From: Tannockella sp964369175
Lineage (GTDB): Bacteria > Bacillota_I > Bacilli_A > Erysipelotrichales > Coprobacillaceae
DNA: 15,379 nt
Direction of reading: 5' to 3'
Assembly: GCA_964369175.1 (NCBI GenBank)
Contig: CAYJEM010000048.1
Location: 1-15,379, forward strand
This document shows, one piece after another, positions 14,410 through 15,379 of this stretch. Both the position numbers and the translations under genes were made by a program. Within the stretch, counting starts at the first letter, position 1; the number at the start of each line of letters is the position of its first letter. The notes beneath the pieces are model-generated. The model did not search any database. It saw only the letters and a program-made list of their open reading frames with translations, and was not told where the DNA came from.

Positions 14410-15345
14410 ATGATTGTTAGTGTAAGTCGTCGTTGCGACATCCCAAGTTACTTTGGAAAATGGTTTATAAACCGCTTAGATGATGGTTATGTATTGGTAG
14501 TTAATCCATATAACAATAAACAATATTCAAAAATATCATTAGCCAAGGAACATGTTGATATATTTATTTTTTGGACAAAAAATCCAATACCTTTTATGAA
14601 GTATTTACCAATTATTGATAAGCTAGGCTATCCATATTATTTTGAGTATACCATTACCCCGTATGGAAAAGATTTAGAAATAAATTTACCAGATAAAGAT
14701 ATTTTGCTTGATGCTTTTATTACACTTTCTAAAAAGCTTGGCAAAAATAGAGTGGTATGGCGTTATGATCCAATTATTATCAATGATAAATATACGATTG
14801 AATATCACCATAGAATGTTTGAATATATGGCTAAAAAGCTAAACGGATACTGTAATCGTTGTATTATTAGTTTCGTAGACAATTACAAAAATGTTCAAAG
14901 AAATATGGGAGAAAATCCAGCTTCACGGTTTTGTGAAAAAGAGATGTATGCATTAACATCACTTATTGCACCTATAGCTCGTCAATATGATATTGTACTA
15001 GTTACATGCAGTGAGAAAATTGACCTTGATATATTGGGGGTACAGCATGGTGCTTGCATTGATAAATATCATATAGAATCCATTTTAGAAATAGCAGTAG
15101 AAACGATAAAAGACAACCAACGACAAGAATGTCGATGTCTACAATGTGTAGACATTGGCACATATAATAGCTGTAATCACGGTTGTGTATATTGTTATGC
15201 TAATAACAACATGGATGTAGTAAAACAGAATATAATGATACATGATCCAAATGCAAATACTTTAATTGGGAAAGTAAGTGATGATGATACAGTTATTGAA
15301 CGTAAAATGAAAAGTATTATAAAATGTCAGTTGTCATTGTTTTAG
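14410..15345 (+). CDS. DUF1848 family protein with C-terminal radical-SAM-like cysteine motif
   Basis: The 311-residue protein matches DUF1848 throughout. It has an N-terminal SVSRRCDIPSYFGKWF, then VNPYN, IFWTKNP (53-59), the YYFEYTITPYG segment and VVWRYDPI (115-122). The C-terminus is cysteine-rich: C241-x-C243-xx-C246, then C255-NHG-C259-VY-C262 followed by YAN. The second cluster is exactly CX3CX2C, the spacing that binds the 4Fe-4S cluster of radical SAM enzymes, and it resembles the CX3CXYCYA of spore photoproduct lyase relatives. There it is N-terminal, whereas here it is near the end. The function is unproven; the adjacent glycosylase suggests DNA or nucleic-acid repair. ATG 14410 follows GGAG/AAAGG; an earlier ATG at 14368 would overlap the glycosylase and adds no family sequence. 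Confidence 0.85.
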   Translation: MIVSVSRRCDIPSYFGKWFINRLDDGYVLVVNPYNNKQYSKISLAKEHVDIFIFWTKNPIPFMKYLPIIDKLGYPYYFEYTITPYGKDLEINLPDKDILLDAFITLSKKLGKNRVVWRYDPIIINDKYTIEYHHRMFEYMAKKLNGYCNRCIISFVDNYKNVQRNMGENPASRFCEKEMYALTSLIAPIARQYDIVLVTCSEKIDLDILGVQHGACIDKYHIESILEIAVETIKDNQRQECRCLQCVDIGTYNSCNHGCVYCYANNNMDVVKQNIMIHDPNANTLIGKVSDDDTVIERKMKSIIKCQLSLF

Positions 15346-15379
15346 TGATTTTTAATATGTTACAATGGTGACAAGGAGA
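15337..15379 (+). promoter_or_regulatory. Possible promoter and ribosome site of a gene beyond the right edge
   Basis: TTGTTT (15337-15342) and an extended -10, TGTTACAAT (15358-15366), have an 18-bp spacer. AAGGAGA (15373-15379) at the edge looks like a ribosome site for a gene outside the window. The spacing from start site to ribosome site would be very short, so the pairing is uncertain. Confidence 0.35.

Overview
The window looks like a chromosomal stretch from an AT-rich, anaerobic, low-GC Gram-positive (Firmicutes: Clostridia or Erysipelotrichia type). This rests on codon use, strong GGAGG-type ribosome sites, an [FeFe]-hydrogenase maturation operon, a purine riboswitch with a Bacillus-style terminator, and U-rich intrinsic terminators. 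No rRNA, tRNA, CRISPR array or phage gene is visible. Almost everything is on the + strand, and no gene-free stretch exceeds 300 bases.

Left part (1-4209): the window opens inside the last two domains of a group II intron. Its 3' end lies just upstream of a promoter that overlaps a 7+7 bp palindrome. The promoter serves a tightly overlapping four-gene operon: two half-ABC exporters resembling CydD and CydC, a YgbA-type 'nitrous oxide-stimulated promoter' protein, and a YbaN/DUF454 membrane protein. The ygbA reading frame is broken by one base at a run of seven A's, although every family hallmark survives across the two frames.

Hydrogenase block (4226-8345): a good promoter, a leader with two terminator-like hairpins in series, then a TM1266-type small regulator, hydE, hydG and hydF. 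These build the active-site H-cluster of [FeFe]-hydrogenase. The hydrogenase itself (HydA) is not in the window.

Middle (8350-9615): a MarR-type regulator and a TSUP (TauE/SafE) transporter, overlapping by one base. Two palindromes 21 bp apart bracket the -10 box, the layout expected for autoregulation.

Purine block (9618-12804): a near-consensus promoter, a purine riboswitch whose P3 and P1 3' strands also form the 5' arm of a 17-bp terminator (predicting ligand-induced expression), then guanine deaminase and adenine deaminase. Together they would turn guanine into xanthine and adenine into hypoxanthine when purine bases are plentiful. A perfect bidirectional terminator closes the block.

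Right part (12803-15379): a minus-strand multipass membrane protein, an intergenic region holding an inverted repeat plus an unexplained + strand terminator, then a two-gene operon of an AlkA-type DNA glycosylase and a DUF1848 protein that carries a C-terminal radical-SAM-like cysteine motif.

The observations most worth following are the variant ON-type purine riboswitch, the double-terminator leader of the hydrogenase maturation operon, the A7 frameshift in ygbA inside a translationally coupled operon, and the glycosylase/DUF1848 pair.
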